NCBI GenBank assembly: GCA_964371055.1
Contig: CAYJLF010000005.1
Span: 124,001-188,000 of the forward strand
Source: CAYJLF01 sp964371055
GTDB lineage: Bacteria; Eisenbacteria; RBG-16-71-46; CAIMUX01
Reading direction: 5' to 3'
DNA: 64,000 nucleotides
The number at the start of each line of letters is the position of its first letter. Position 1 is the stretch's first letter. Of the stretch, positions 1 to 7,440 are shown piece after piece. Both the position numbers and the translations under genes were made by a program. The notes beneath the pieces were generated by a model. It was not told the origin of the DNA and did no database searches. It saw nothing but the letters and a program-made list of their open reading frames with translations.

Positions 1-1726
1 GCGGCAGGTCAGCCACCTCGTCGAGGAAGAGACTCCCGCCCGCGGCCGAACGAGCCAGACCCAGGCGGCGCCGCGTCGCGCCGGTGAAAGCGCCAGGCTC
101 GTACCCGAACAACTCGGCATCGAGCAGATCGCGAGGGCACGTCGCGCAGTTGAACGAGACCAGCGGCCCCTCCGCCCACGGGCTCAGACGGTGGACCGCA
201 TGGGCGATGAGTTCCTTGCCGGTGCCGGTCTCGCCGGTGATGAGGACCGGCATGCGGGCGCGGGCGATGCGGCGGACCTGGTCGAATAGCTCCACGAGGG
301 CCGGCGACCGGCCGACCAATCCGTGCTCCCGGAGCAGTCCCTGCCGATCGCGGCGAGGGCGGCGGCGAGGTCGGGGACTACCGGACGGCGCATCGGCCGG
401 TGCCGCCGGGGCGTCATCGCTCACGGTGAGCGGCAATCCCAGCAACGCCTCGACTCGGTTGCGTTCGAACCGCTCGTCGAGGCCGACCTGGATCTCGAGC
501 GCCCGGTGCAGGATCTCGCGGGCCTGTGTTTCGTCCCCGGACGCCCGCCACGCCTGCCCCAGCACGCGCAGCGCGGTCGCCTCCTCGTACCGATCGCCGG
601 AACGAGCCGCACGTTCCGCGGCCTCGCGCGCCTGGGCAAGCGCTGCTTCGGGCCTGCTCGCGGCAAGCTCGACCTCCGCGAGACGCCGGAGAACCTCCGG
701 GATGATGTCGCCGTCGGGAGCGATGCGGCGCGCGATGCGGAGCGCCCGTTCCAGGGCCAGGCGCGCCCGTCGCGGAGAACCGGAGGCGAGGTGGTATTCA
801 CCGGTGAACTCGAGCGCGAGGGCGGTACGGCGGGGAGAAGCCTGGCGGCGGGCAAGTCGCAGGGCACGGCTGAACTCCGCGCGGCTCTCCACCAGACGGT
901 CGAGGCGCGTAAGAACGAGCGCCCGTGCCGTCCGCGCCGAAGTCTCGGTCCGCTTGTCGCCCAGCTCGAGCGAGAGCGTGACCGATTCGGCGAGAACCTC
1001 CTCGGCGAAGCGGAGTTGACCGCACTTGAGCCGCTGAACACCCAAATTCAAAGTAGTCTGTGTGTACTTTTGAGAGAGACCGAGCTTTCGGTAGCGATCG
1101 CGAGCCTGGAGCAGGAGGTTCTCGGCGCGGGACCAGTGGCCTTCCATCCGGTCGTACAACGCCAGGCTCATCGTGGCGTCGGCCGTCCCCTCCTCCCAAC
1201 GCAGCCGCGTCGACTCCACGATCGCCCATTCGCACGCGGCCCGCGCCTCGCCAAGGTCGTTCAGCCGCTGGAGACATTGGGCAACCACGACCTGCAATGA
1301 AACGTCGGCCCGCGAACGGGCCGTCCGTCCTTGACGGGCGAATCGGGCTACGCAGTCGGCGTAGCGCCCCTCCTCCCGCCAGAGTCGGGCGCAGAGCAAG
1401 TCGTGTTCCGCCGCCGACTCGGGCTCAAGAGAGGCGGCGTCGATACGGTCGAGGAGCCCCCTCGCATCGGCTTGCCGGCCCATCAATCGGTATGCATCCG
1501 CCAAGAGGATCAGGGCTGAGGCCGCGCCGTAAACGGAGTCACACGCCTGCACTTGCCGTTCGATCGGCTCCAGACACCGGACCACTTCGGCGTAGGACCC
1601 CGCCTGCACGTACATCCGGGCGAGCGCCAACTGCCCGTCGAGGGTGCCGGCCGCGTCTGCTGCCGCGCTCCTCGGGCGATCCGTTGGGTGCCGGCCCGTG
1701 ATGTCTGCCGATCGATCGTGGTGCAA
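1..1726 (-). CDS. Sigma54-interaction (AAA+) transcriptional activator with TPR sensor region, incomplete at window edge
   Basis: About 575 residues are visible and the C-terminus lies beyond position 1. Residues roughly 25-430 are helical TPR-like repeats rich in ALxxAR and LGxxxLRFAEE patterns. A charged linker follows, then the AAA+ core: Walker A GETGTGKE near residue 497, the sigma54 contact loop GAFTGA near 544, and Walker B LFLDEV with D569 and E570. GAFTGA is diagnostic of bacterial enhancer-binding proteins that remodel sigma54 RNA polymerase. There is no receiver, GAF or PAS domain, so the TPR region presumably senses a protein partner. The start is uncertain: I chose TTG at 1726 because AGGGGAAGGG lies about 9 nt upstream and it follows the preceding gene's stop by 29 nt. 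ATG at 1615 is in frame but has no ribosome-binding site. The DNA-binding domain is not in view. Confidence 0.85.
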   Translation of the reverse strand, partial: MHHDRSADITGRHPTDRPRSAAADAAGTLDGQLALARMYVQAGSYAEVVRCLEPIERQVQACDSVYGAASALILLADAYRLMGRQADARGLLDRIDAASLEPESAAEHDLLCARLWREEGRYADCVARFARQGRTARSRADVSLQVVVAQCLQRLNDLGEARAACEWAIVESTRLRWEEGTADATMSLALYDRMEGHWSRAENLLLQARDRYRKLGLSQKYTQTTLNLGVQRLKCGQLRFAEEVLAESVTLSLELGDKRTETSARTARALVLTRLDRLVESRAEFSRALRLARRQASPRRTALALEFTGEYHLASGSPRRARLALERALRIARRIAPDGDIIPEVLRRLAEVELAASRPEAALAQAREAAERAARSGDRYEEATALRVLGQAWRASGDETQAREILHRALEIQVGLDERFERNRVEALLGLPLTVSDDAPAAPADAPSGSPRPRRRPRRDRQGLLREHGLVGRSPALVELFDQVRRIARARMPVLITGETGTGKELIAHAVHRLSPWAEGPLVSFNCATCPRDLLDAELFGYEPGAFTGATRRRLGLARSAAGGSLFLDEVADLP

Positions 1727-1755
1727 CCGATCCGCCCTTCCCCTGCTGCGTGGCC

Positions 1756-2181
1756 CTAGTGTCCGGTCATTCCGAACAGATGGATGAACTGATAGAGCGC
1801 GATCCAGAACTGCGTCGAACTCGCTGCCCGCTGGTCCACGTCACTGCCTGTCATCCCCTGGGGATCCGCAACCGGTGGAGACCCAGGCGCGGAGAGGCCG
1901 GTGCCGGCCAAAAGCGGATCTCGATGCGATGGCGGCGGAACGAAATCGGGCGGCTCGTCTGGATCCCCATCCCAAATGGCATGCAGATCCAGCTCTGGTG
2001 CATCCATCCGCGCCTCAGCCGGCGGACAGAAGCACAGGTTCAAGGAGAGTAGTGACAGAAGCAGGGTTGCGGGGAAGAGCAGCGCTCCTCTGGCGAGACG
2101 TGTCGAACCGGACACGGGATGCCCTCCTGTCGCCAACCCCGGGTTCTCACGGACCATGATCCGTTGCGCGGTGAAGAGCAT
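1756..2181 (-). CDS. Small exported protein of unknown function upstream of the sigma54 activator
   Basis: A 141-residue protein starting with ATG behind a clear GGGAGG site. Residues about 31-50 form a hydrophobic stretch (LLFPATLLLSLLSLNLCF) followed by PAEA, which reads as a signal peptide with a cleavage site, although the N-terminal region before it is long. The mature part is acidic and proline-rich with no domain I recognise. It ends 29 nt before the proposed start of the TPR-sigma54 activator on the same strand, so the two are probably co-transcribed. It may be a signal or partner for the regulator, but nothing in the sequence proves this. A start at Met9 is also possible. Confidence 0.55.
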   Translation of the reverse strand: MLFTAQRIMVRENPGLATGGHPVSGSTRLARGALLFPATLLLSLLSLNLCFCPPAEARMDAPELDLHAIWDGDPDEPPDFVPPPSHRDPLLAGTGLSAPGSPPVADPQGMTGSDVDQRAASSTQFWIALYQFIHLFGMTGH

Positions 2182-2468
2182 AGGGACCTCCCTGCGGCCG
2201 AGTCAACGGCAAAGAGGGGACGGGCCGGCAGTTATGGCACCGTCGGGAATGGGATGCACCCCTAAGATCGGCCGTGGAGAGGGATCTCTGAACCGACCCC
2301 CGGCAGCCCGGGCGGAGCGCACGGAGCGGGGCCCACCCAACCACTCTCCGGACATGACGTTCGACCCCTGATCGGGTCAGGCCCTCAGGCCCCCATTCTG
2401 CTTCGGCCGCGTCGGCGTTCCGTGCTACTCCTAGGCGGGCGGCAACAACCCACCGCCAAAGGGGGCAG

Positions 2469-3329
2469 ATGGATTTCAAGAAGATCCGCAAGATTGTCAT
2501 CCAGGCGGTGTTCTCGGACGAGGAGCTCACAGAGAAGCTCGTCCTGAAGGGGGGAAACGCGCTCGAGATCGCTCTTGGGATCATCACCCGGGGCTCCATC
2601 GACCTCGATTTCTCGATGCAAGACGACTTCGAGGACGTGGAGGACGTGAAGAGCCGGTTGTTCCGAGCCCTGGAAGATCGGTTCGACGCCCATGGCCTCA
2701 TGGTCTTCGACCAAAAGTTCGAGGCGATTCCGCCCGACCCTACCCAGGACGCGACCCCGTGGTGGGGAGGCTACCGAGCGAGGTTCAAGCTCCTCTCCCG
2801 AAAACGGTACGAGGAGCTCCGCGCCCGGCCGGCCAAGGCCCAGATCGAGGCTCTCCCCATCGCGCCAAACCAGGAACGGGTCTTTAGCATCGACATCAGC
2901 AAGCACGAGTTCTGCGGAGAGAAGGAAGCACGCGAGCTAGACGGCTTCACGATCTGGCTCTACACGCCGGCCATGCTCGCCATCGAGAAGGTCCGGGCCG
3001 TCTGTCAGCAGATGCCGGAGTACCAGGTCCTCCAGAACAAGCGGGCCCGAGGCCGCGATTTCTACGACATCCACGCCATCATCTCGAAGCTCTCGGTCGA
3101 CCTCACGAGTCCCGAGAACCTGGCCCTCTGCCGCGCCATCTTCGAGGCAAAGCACGTTCCCCTCTCGCTCCTCTCCAGGATCGGGGACTCCTCGGTTCGA
3201 GAATTCCACCGCCTGGACTGGGAACGGGTCAAGGCCTCGGTCGTGGGGGAAGTCCCGGCAGCGTTCGATTTCTACTTCGATTTCGTGACAAGAGAGGTCT
3301 CGAAGCTAAAGGCCCTTTGGGAAGAATAG
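2469..3329 (+). CDS. AbiEii-type toxin (nucleotidyltransferase), type IV toxin-antitoxin, copy 1
   Basis: A 286-residue protein of the AbiEii/AbiGii nucleotidyltransferase family. Visible family motifs are LKGGNALEI (residues 26-34), RGSIDLDF with the metal-binding aspartates (41-48), a conserved lysine in AIEKVRAV (about 171-178) and RGRDFYDI (194-201). Family members such as AbiEii are bacteriostatic toxins that transfer nucleotides and are held in check by a separate AbiEi antitoxin. The ATG follows AAAGGGGGCAG. The gene faces its likely antitoxin tail to tail and the last 24 bp of the two reading frames overlap. In most described AbiE loci the antitoxin lies upstream in the same operon. 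The toxin would therefore need its own promoter in 2182-2468, where I see no convincing one. Confidence 0.8.
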   Translation: MDFKKIRKIVIQAVFSDEELTEKLVLKGGNALEIALGIITRGSIDLDFSMQDDFEDVEDVKSRLFRALEDRFDAHGLMVFDQKFEAIPPDPTQDATPWWGGYRARFKLLSRKRYEELRARPAKAQIEALPIAPNQERVFSIDISKHEFCGEKEARELDGFTIWLYTPAMLAIEKVRAVCQQMPEYQVLQNKRARGRDFYDIHAIISKLSVDLTSPENLALCRAIFEAKHVPLSLLSRIGDSSVREFHRLDWERVKASVVGEVPAAFDFYFDFVTREVSKLKALWEE

Positions 3330-4178
3330 GCGCCACTCCGGGTCATAGTCCTTCTCCCGCATCCCGTGGACCAGGTAGAAGTCGAAGTCCAAGCCCAAGG
3401 TGCGGAGGGGCTCCAGCTTCTTAGGGTCGAAGCCTGCCCTTTCGAGAAGGAACCCGACTGACTGATGGTAGGGATAGACATAGCCAAGCTTCTTCAGGGT
3501 CGCAACGACCACGGGAATCCGGGGGCGGTTCGTCGCGCCGCGGAAGGCATCAAGAACATGGGCCACGCCGCCGGCGTAGCTGGGCCGGACGGCAATGTCG
3601 ATCAGTGTCCGCTCAAGTTTGGTTACCGGGAGGTTCGCTCCCCCTTCCGGATCCGGAAGCTCCCCAACCTCGAGGCCTCCCGTCTGCTTTCCGCTTAGGA
3701 GTACGACCCGATAATCACCAAGCGGGAAGACGTACGAGGAGGTCCGTTGCTCGCGGGAGAAGGCCATATCGAGGCGTTCCTGAGTGAGCCCGCCTTCCGG
3801 CGCCGGCTTCTCGCTCTGCTCCCTATTGACATAGATGACCTTTGGAATCTCGTCTGTGAGTCCATGGAGAAAGACCGCGCTCCCATGGGTGAGGTAGGCC
3901 CCTTTCCAGAGAGCGGCGGCGAGCTGATAGGTCGAAACATCCCCCCACACGTACCGCGTGACCGGGGTGTAGTGCTTGGCCCGCAAGGCGAGTTTCCGAA
4001 GCTTCCCCTCGGCTGTGAGGAGCTCGATGACCTCAGAGGTTCCGGTTTTCCAGGCTAGGTCCCACCTGTCCCGCGAGGCCCGGATGAACTCCTCCAACTC
4101 TCGCGTAGCCCAGACTGGTCCCACGGACTCGAAGTCCTTTAGAATCAGTTGTTTAGCTCGTTCGAGCTTCGTCACCAC
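3306..4178 (-). CDS. AbiEi-type antitoxin / autoregulator, type IV toxin-antitoxin, copy 1
   Basis: A 290-residue protein resembling AbiEi antitoxins: an N-terminal winged-helix-like part (about 1-85) and a C-terminal domain beginning near LTHGSAVFLHGL and VIYVNREQ, which is typical of the longer AbiEi family. AbiEi proteins neutralise AbiEii and repress their own promoter by binding inverted repeats. The start is GTG at 4178 with AAGGAG about 8 nt upstream. A second GTG codon follows directly. Its 3' end overlaps the convergent toxin gene by 24 bp. Its promoter carries two copies of a palindrome (see 4205-4218 and 4299-4320), which fits autoregulation. No second gene follows it in the same direction. 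Confidence 0.75.
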   Translation of the reverse strand: MVTKLERAKQLILKDFESVGPVWATRELEEFIRASRDRWDLAWKTGTSEVIELLTAEGKLRKLALRAKHYTPVTRYVWGDVSTYQLAAALWKGAYLTHGSAVFLHGLTDEIPKVIYVNREQSEKPAPEGGLTQERLDMAFSREQRTSSYVFPLGDYRVVLLSGKQTGGLEVGELPDPEGGANLPVTKLERTLIDIAVRPSYAGGVAHVLDAFRGATNRPRIPVVVATLKKLGYVYPYHQSVGFLLERAGFDPKKLEPLRTLGLDFDFYLVHGMREKDYDPEWRLFFPKGL

Positions 4179-4204
4179 AAAGACTCTCCTTCTGGAGGGT
4201 TCTC

Positions 4205-4218
4205 AGGTATATATACCT
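4205..4218. promoter_or_regulatory. Palindromic operator 1 of the AbiEi gene
   Basis: A perfect 14-bp palindrome, AGGTATATATACCT, centred 33 bp upstream of the GTG start. It covers the proposed -10 element. The same 14 bp recur at 4303-4316, centre to centre 98 bp away. AbiEi antitoxins are known to bind inverted repeats in their own promoter, so this is the best operator candidate. Confidence 0.7.
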
Positions 4219-4238
4219 TAGAACCCAGCGACGAGCAA
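4210..4238 (-). promoter_or_regulatory. Sigma70-type promoter of the AbiEi gene
   Basis: On the minus strand TTGCTC (4238-4233) is followed by a 17-nt spacer and TATATA (4215-4210). The predicted transcript would start about 20-25 nt before the GTG codon. The -10 element lies inside operator 1, so binding there would block transcription. Confidence 0.6.
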
Positions 4239-4263
4239 GAGGCCGCTGACATCCTCAACCCCC

Positions 4264-4282
4264 TCAATGGCTTAGCCATTGA
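4264..4282. repeat. Short inverted repeat between the two AbiEi operators
   Basis: TCAATGGC, three bases (TTA), then GCCATTGA: a perfect 8-bp dyad placed midway between operators 1 and 2. It could be a third protein site or a hairpin; its sequence is unrelated to the operators. Confidence 0.5.
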
Positions 4283-4298
4283 AATGTCGCCCCATGTA

Positions 4299-4320
4299 TC
4301 CAAGGTATATATACCTTGGA
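4299..4320. promoter_or_regulatory. Palindromic operator 2 of the AbiEi gene
   Basis: A perfect 22-bp palindrome whose central 14 bp (4303-4316) are identical to operator 1. Two equal sites 98 bp apart could support cooperative binding or looping of the AbiEi protein. Confidence 0.65.
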
Positions 4321-4385
4321 TGCTACGGTGTCCGAAGAGAACCCGGCACGAGCTCGAAGCCCGCCCGGGATCGATCGTCCGTGAA

Positions 4386-5438
4386 TCAGAGACCTCGATC
4401 TGCCCCATGCCCATGCCGATGATGGAGGTCCGGCCAGTGCGGATGCCGGTGCTCGACCTCTCCATGCTCGTGCGCATGCGTATGCCGCGCGCCCCTCTCC
4501 ATCCCGGGATGTTCGTGATCGTGATGCCCGTCGTCATGCCGGTGGGAGTGTGTGTGCCGCGTCGCCCCGTGCGCGTGGAGATGCGCGTGCGACTCCGCCA
4601 GCAGGCAGGCGACGGCGGCCGCGAAGAGAGCCGCCGCGACGAGATGCGCCGCCGTGATGGCCTCCCCGAGACCCACCGCCGCGCCGGCCACGCCGAAGAG
4701 GGGCGCCGTGGCGAAGACCACCTGGGCGCGCGTGGCGCCGATCCCCTGCGCGGCTCCGATGTAGAGCGCGATGCTCGCGCCATAGGAGAGCGCCCCCACG
4801 GCCAGCGCGCCCAGAACGACCGGGGCGCCGGCCGCGAACCGCTCCAGCGCGATGCCCGCCGCCAGGTTGAAGGTGCCGGCCACGATCCCTTTCCACAAGG
4901 TCGTCTGGGACGGCGTCATCCCATCGATCAGTGCCGTGAGGTGATTGTCCAGTCCCCAGGCGCCGCACGCGGCCAGTACCAGCGCCCCCGCCGCGAGGCC
5001 CGCCGTCCCCTCCGTCCAGGACAGCGCCCCCGCGCCGGCCAGCGCAGCCAGCACGCCGATCCATCCCGCCCGACCCAGATGATCCCGGAAGAACATCGCC
5101 CCGAGGATCGCGGTCGCGGCCAACTCGAGATTGAGCCAGAGCGAGACCGGAGTCGCCCCCACCAGTCGCAGGGCGGAGAGGAGACAGACCGGGCCGACGA
5201 TCCCCCCCGCGATCACCGCACCTGCCAGCCGCAGCCTGTTCCGTCGGTCCCGCGGGATCGGCAGGAGACCGCCGCCCCGCCTGAGGGCGACCGGGGCCGT
5301 CCCGAGCGCCGCTCCCAGGTAGAGCAACCCCGCGAGCTGGAATGGCGACAGACCCGACAGCAGCCACTTGCTGGCCGGCGTCGCCAGGCCGAAGAGCGCC
5401 GCCGCCATCAATGCCAGGAAGATCGGATGCCTGCTCAT
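4386..5438 (-). CDS. EamA/DMT-family inner-membrane permease with histidine-rich C-terminal tail
   Basis: A 350-residue protein. Residues 5-282 carry about ten hydrophobic segments arranged as two EamA halves, typical of drug/metabolite exporters of the DMT superfamily. Residues 282-350 are cytosolic or periplasmic and hold 23 histidines in 69 positions (for example HAHLHAH, HDDGHHDHEH, HRHGHG). Such a tail suggests binding of Zn, Ni or Co and hence a metal-linked substrate or regulation; the substrate itself cannot be read from sequence. Starts with ATG; AAGGGG lies about 10 nt upstream. It stands alone between the AbiEi gene and the TPR gene on the same strand, with about 60-bp spacing to the latter. 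Confidence 0.8.
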   Translation of the reverse strand: MSRHPIFLALMAAALFGLATPASKWLLSGLSPFQLAGLLYLGAALGTAPVALRRGGGLLPIPRDRRNRLRLAGAVIAGGIVGPVCLLSALRLVGATPVSLWLNLELAATAILGAMFFRDHLGRAGWIGVLAALAGAGALSWTEGTAGLAAGALVLAACGAWGLDNHLTALIDGMTPSQTTLWKGIVAGTFNLAAGIALERFAAGAPVVLGALAVGALSYGASIALYIGAAQGIGATRAQVVFATAPLFGVAGAAVGLGEAITAAHLVAAALFAAAVACLLAESHAHLHAHGATRHTHSHRHDDGHHDHEHPGMERGARHTHAHEHGEVEHRHPHWPDLHHRHGHGADRGL

Positions 5439-5501
5439 AGGGTGACGCGCCCCTTCACGCCTCCATCGGTCCCATCTCCCGACGCACGGGCCGGTCCCCC
5501 C

Positions 5502-6479
5502 CTACCTCCCCCCACAACACCCCGCACGGCTGCGGATCTTCTCCAGGCGCTCCCGCTCGTTCTGCACGAACCACGAGTCCCTCGACAGCAGCTCGTAGGC
5601 TCGGGTGAACGGGCGCTTCGCCTCGTCCGCGCGACCGAGCGCGACCAGGCACTCCCCCAGCTCCTCGAAGACATACCCGTCCGGCTCGCCGGCGGCGTCC
5701 CACTCCCGCTGCAGGGCTTCCTGCCGGGCCAGCGCCTCCTCGACTCGTCCCAGAGAGCGCAGCGTCCGCGCCACCGCCCACTCCGCGATCCGCGTCTCGC
5801 GCTCTTGCCCCTGATCGCGGCGCCAGGTCAATCCCTTCTCGAACAACTCCAGCGCCCGCGGATAGTCACCGAGGTCGTGATAGGTCCAGCCGAGGTTGTT
5901 GTACAACGAGCCCAGCCAGTTGTTCGCGGCCGGATCCGTCGACGTCTCGGCCAGCTCCATCGCCCGCAGGTTCCACGCCAACGAGGAGTCGGGCGTCTCG
6001 ACGATCGCGACCATGTGCGCCGCGTCGATGGCCAGCCCGTCGAGCTTCGCCTCGCGCGCGACGCCCCAGGCCTGGCGGAAGAACGGCCCGGCATCCTTCC
6101 CCCGGCCGGAGGAGTTGAAGACCCTCCCGCGCTCGAGGAGATAACGCACGCGTGCCTGCGTGCGCTCGGGCGTCAGGAGGTGGACCACGCCATCCAGAGT
6201 CGCGTGCGCCGCGGCATACCTTTGCTGCAACCCCTGGGCGCGCGCGATCTGGGTCAACAGCTGCGCCCGGTAGTCATCATCCCCCGCCGCCATCGCCAGA
6301 GGGAGCAACCGGCGGAAGCGCACCTCGCTGCTGTCGGGACGTTGGAAGTCCCACGACGGGCGGAAGTCGGGGAGGCCGCTCGCCGCGCCCGGCGCGGCCG
6401 TCGATCCGACGCTTATCATCACCAGCACTCCACCAACCAGCGCCACCGATCGGACCGCGACGTTCCATCCACGTGTCAT
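5502..6479 (-). CDS. Exported tetratricopeptide-repeat protein
   Basis: A 325-residue protein with a signal peptide (TRGWNVAVRSVALVGGVLVM, ending near AAPGA) and helical TPR units over about residues 60-315, for example the NNLGWTYHDLGDYPRALELF unit. TPR proteins are binding scaffolds; no enzymatic domain is present. The start was placed at the internal ATG 6479 rather than the upstream in-frame ATG at 6521 because the signal peptide begins there and GGAAGG lies just upstream. It ends with GCCGGR. Partner unknown. Confidence 0.7.
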   Translation of the reverse strand: MTRGWNVAVRSVALVGGVLVMISVGSTAAPGAASGLPDFRPSWDFQRPDSSEVRFRRLLPLAMAAGDDDYRAQLLTQIARAQGLQQRYAAAHATLDGVVHLLTPERTQARVRYLLERGRVFNSSGRGKDAGPFFRQAWGVAREAKLDGLAIDAAHMVAIVETPDSSLAWNLRAMELAETSTDPAANNWLGSLYNNLGWTYHDLGDYPRALELFEKGLTWRRDQGQERETRIAEWAVARTLRSLGRVEEALARQEALQREWDAAGEPDGYVFEELGECLVALGRADEAKRPFTRAYELLSRDSWFVQNERERLEKIRSRAGCCGGR

Positions 6480-6755
6480 CGTCTGCCCGCCTTCCAGCGC
6501 CGGACCACCGACGCCCCACACGGCCCCTGTCCGTCTCCCATCGATCGACTATCCATCACGGACGGCTCAGTCTACACGAGTCCGGGTCCCTGACCTCGCG
6601 GACTGTGGTGCTTTGACCTTGACCGCCCTGGACCGCCCTGCACCGACTTCCACCGCGTGATTGCCGGGACCGGCCGGGGCGGCTACACTCCCTCGTCCGT
6701 TCGGCGGGCCTCGCCTGCCGTCCTGATCCCACGACTCGAAACGGAGGAACTCAAG

Positions 6756-7394
6756 ATGCTCCAGCATACCCGTCATTGTCGCGCGCGCCTTGCCCTCCTG
6801 GCTGCCGCCGCGCTCTGCCTGCTCGCCCCCGCCGGGTTCGCCCTGGCCGCCGACCATCCCGCCGCCGAGCATCCCGGTGCGCCGCAGGTCAGCGCGGAGG
6901 AGATGCAGCGGATGATGTCCCTGATCCAGCCCGGCCCGCTCCACGAGCGGCTGGCGAAGTTGGCCGGCTCGTGGAAGGCCACCACCAAGATGTGGGAAGG
7001 CCCCGGCGAGCCGCTCCTCGGCGCCGGCACCATCACCTTCGAGATAGTTCTGGGCGGCCGCTACCTGATCGGCCGCCACGTCGGCACCTACCGCGACATG
7101 CCGTTCGAGGGCATGAGCATCGACGGCTACGACAACGGCAAGAAGGAGTACTTCTCGCTCTGGTTGGACAACTTCGGCACCGGCGTGATGCGGTTGACCG
7201 GCCAGCCGACCGCCGAGGGACACGGCATCAACCTCGCCGGCACGATGTTCGATCCCATGCGGATGCAGGAGACGAAGGTGCGGGAAGAAGTGCGCTACGA
7301 GGGCGAGAAGAAGTTCGTCATGACGATGTACATGGACAATCCCGACGGCAGCGGCGAGATGAAGGTCATGGAGTACACGGCGGAGAAGCAGTAG
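6756..7394 (+). CDS. Exported DUF1579 family protein
   Basis: A 212-residue protein with a signal peptide (ALLAAAALCLLAPAGFALAA). The mature part matches the DUF1579 pattern: HERLAKLAGSWKATTKMW near the start, a block of beta strands, and the motif EGMSIDGYDNGKKEYFSLW. Function of the family is unknown; the fold is expected to be a lipocalin-like beta barrel. The start is ATG 6756 behind ACGGAGGAAC; an upstream in-frame ATG at 6657 has no such site. It is transcribed divergently from the TPR gene across a 276-bp spacer that contains a short imperfect tandem repeat (GACCGCCCTG) and nothing else I can name. Confidence 0.8.
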   Translation: MLQHTRHCRARLALLAAAALCLLAPAGFALAADHPAAEHPGAPQVSAEEMQRMMSLIQPGPLHERLAKLAGSWKATTKMWEGPGEPLLGAGTITFEIVLGGRYLIGRHVGTYRDMPFEGMSIDGYDNGKKEYFSLWLDNFGTGVMRLTGQPTAEGHGINLAGTMFDPMRMQETKVREEVRYEGEKKFVMTMYMDNPDGSGEMKVMEYTAEKQ

Positions 7395-7440
7395 ATCGGT
7401 CGCCTGCGGTCGTATCCGCAGCACGGCAAGGAGGAACCCG

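Noticed and set aside
2182..2468. TGGCAC near 2234 as a sigma54 -24 element
   Set aside because: No TTGC at the required distance; the match is to half the consensus only.
4149..6593. Long plus-strand open frame (814 residues)
   Set aside because: Antisense to the DMT permease and the TPR protein; composition is Arg/Pro/His-rich with no domain or ribosome site.
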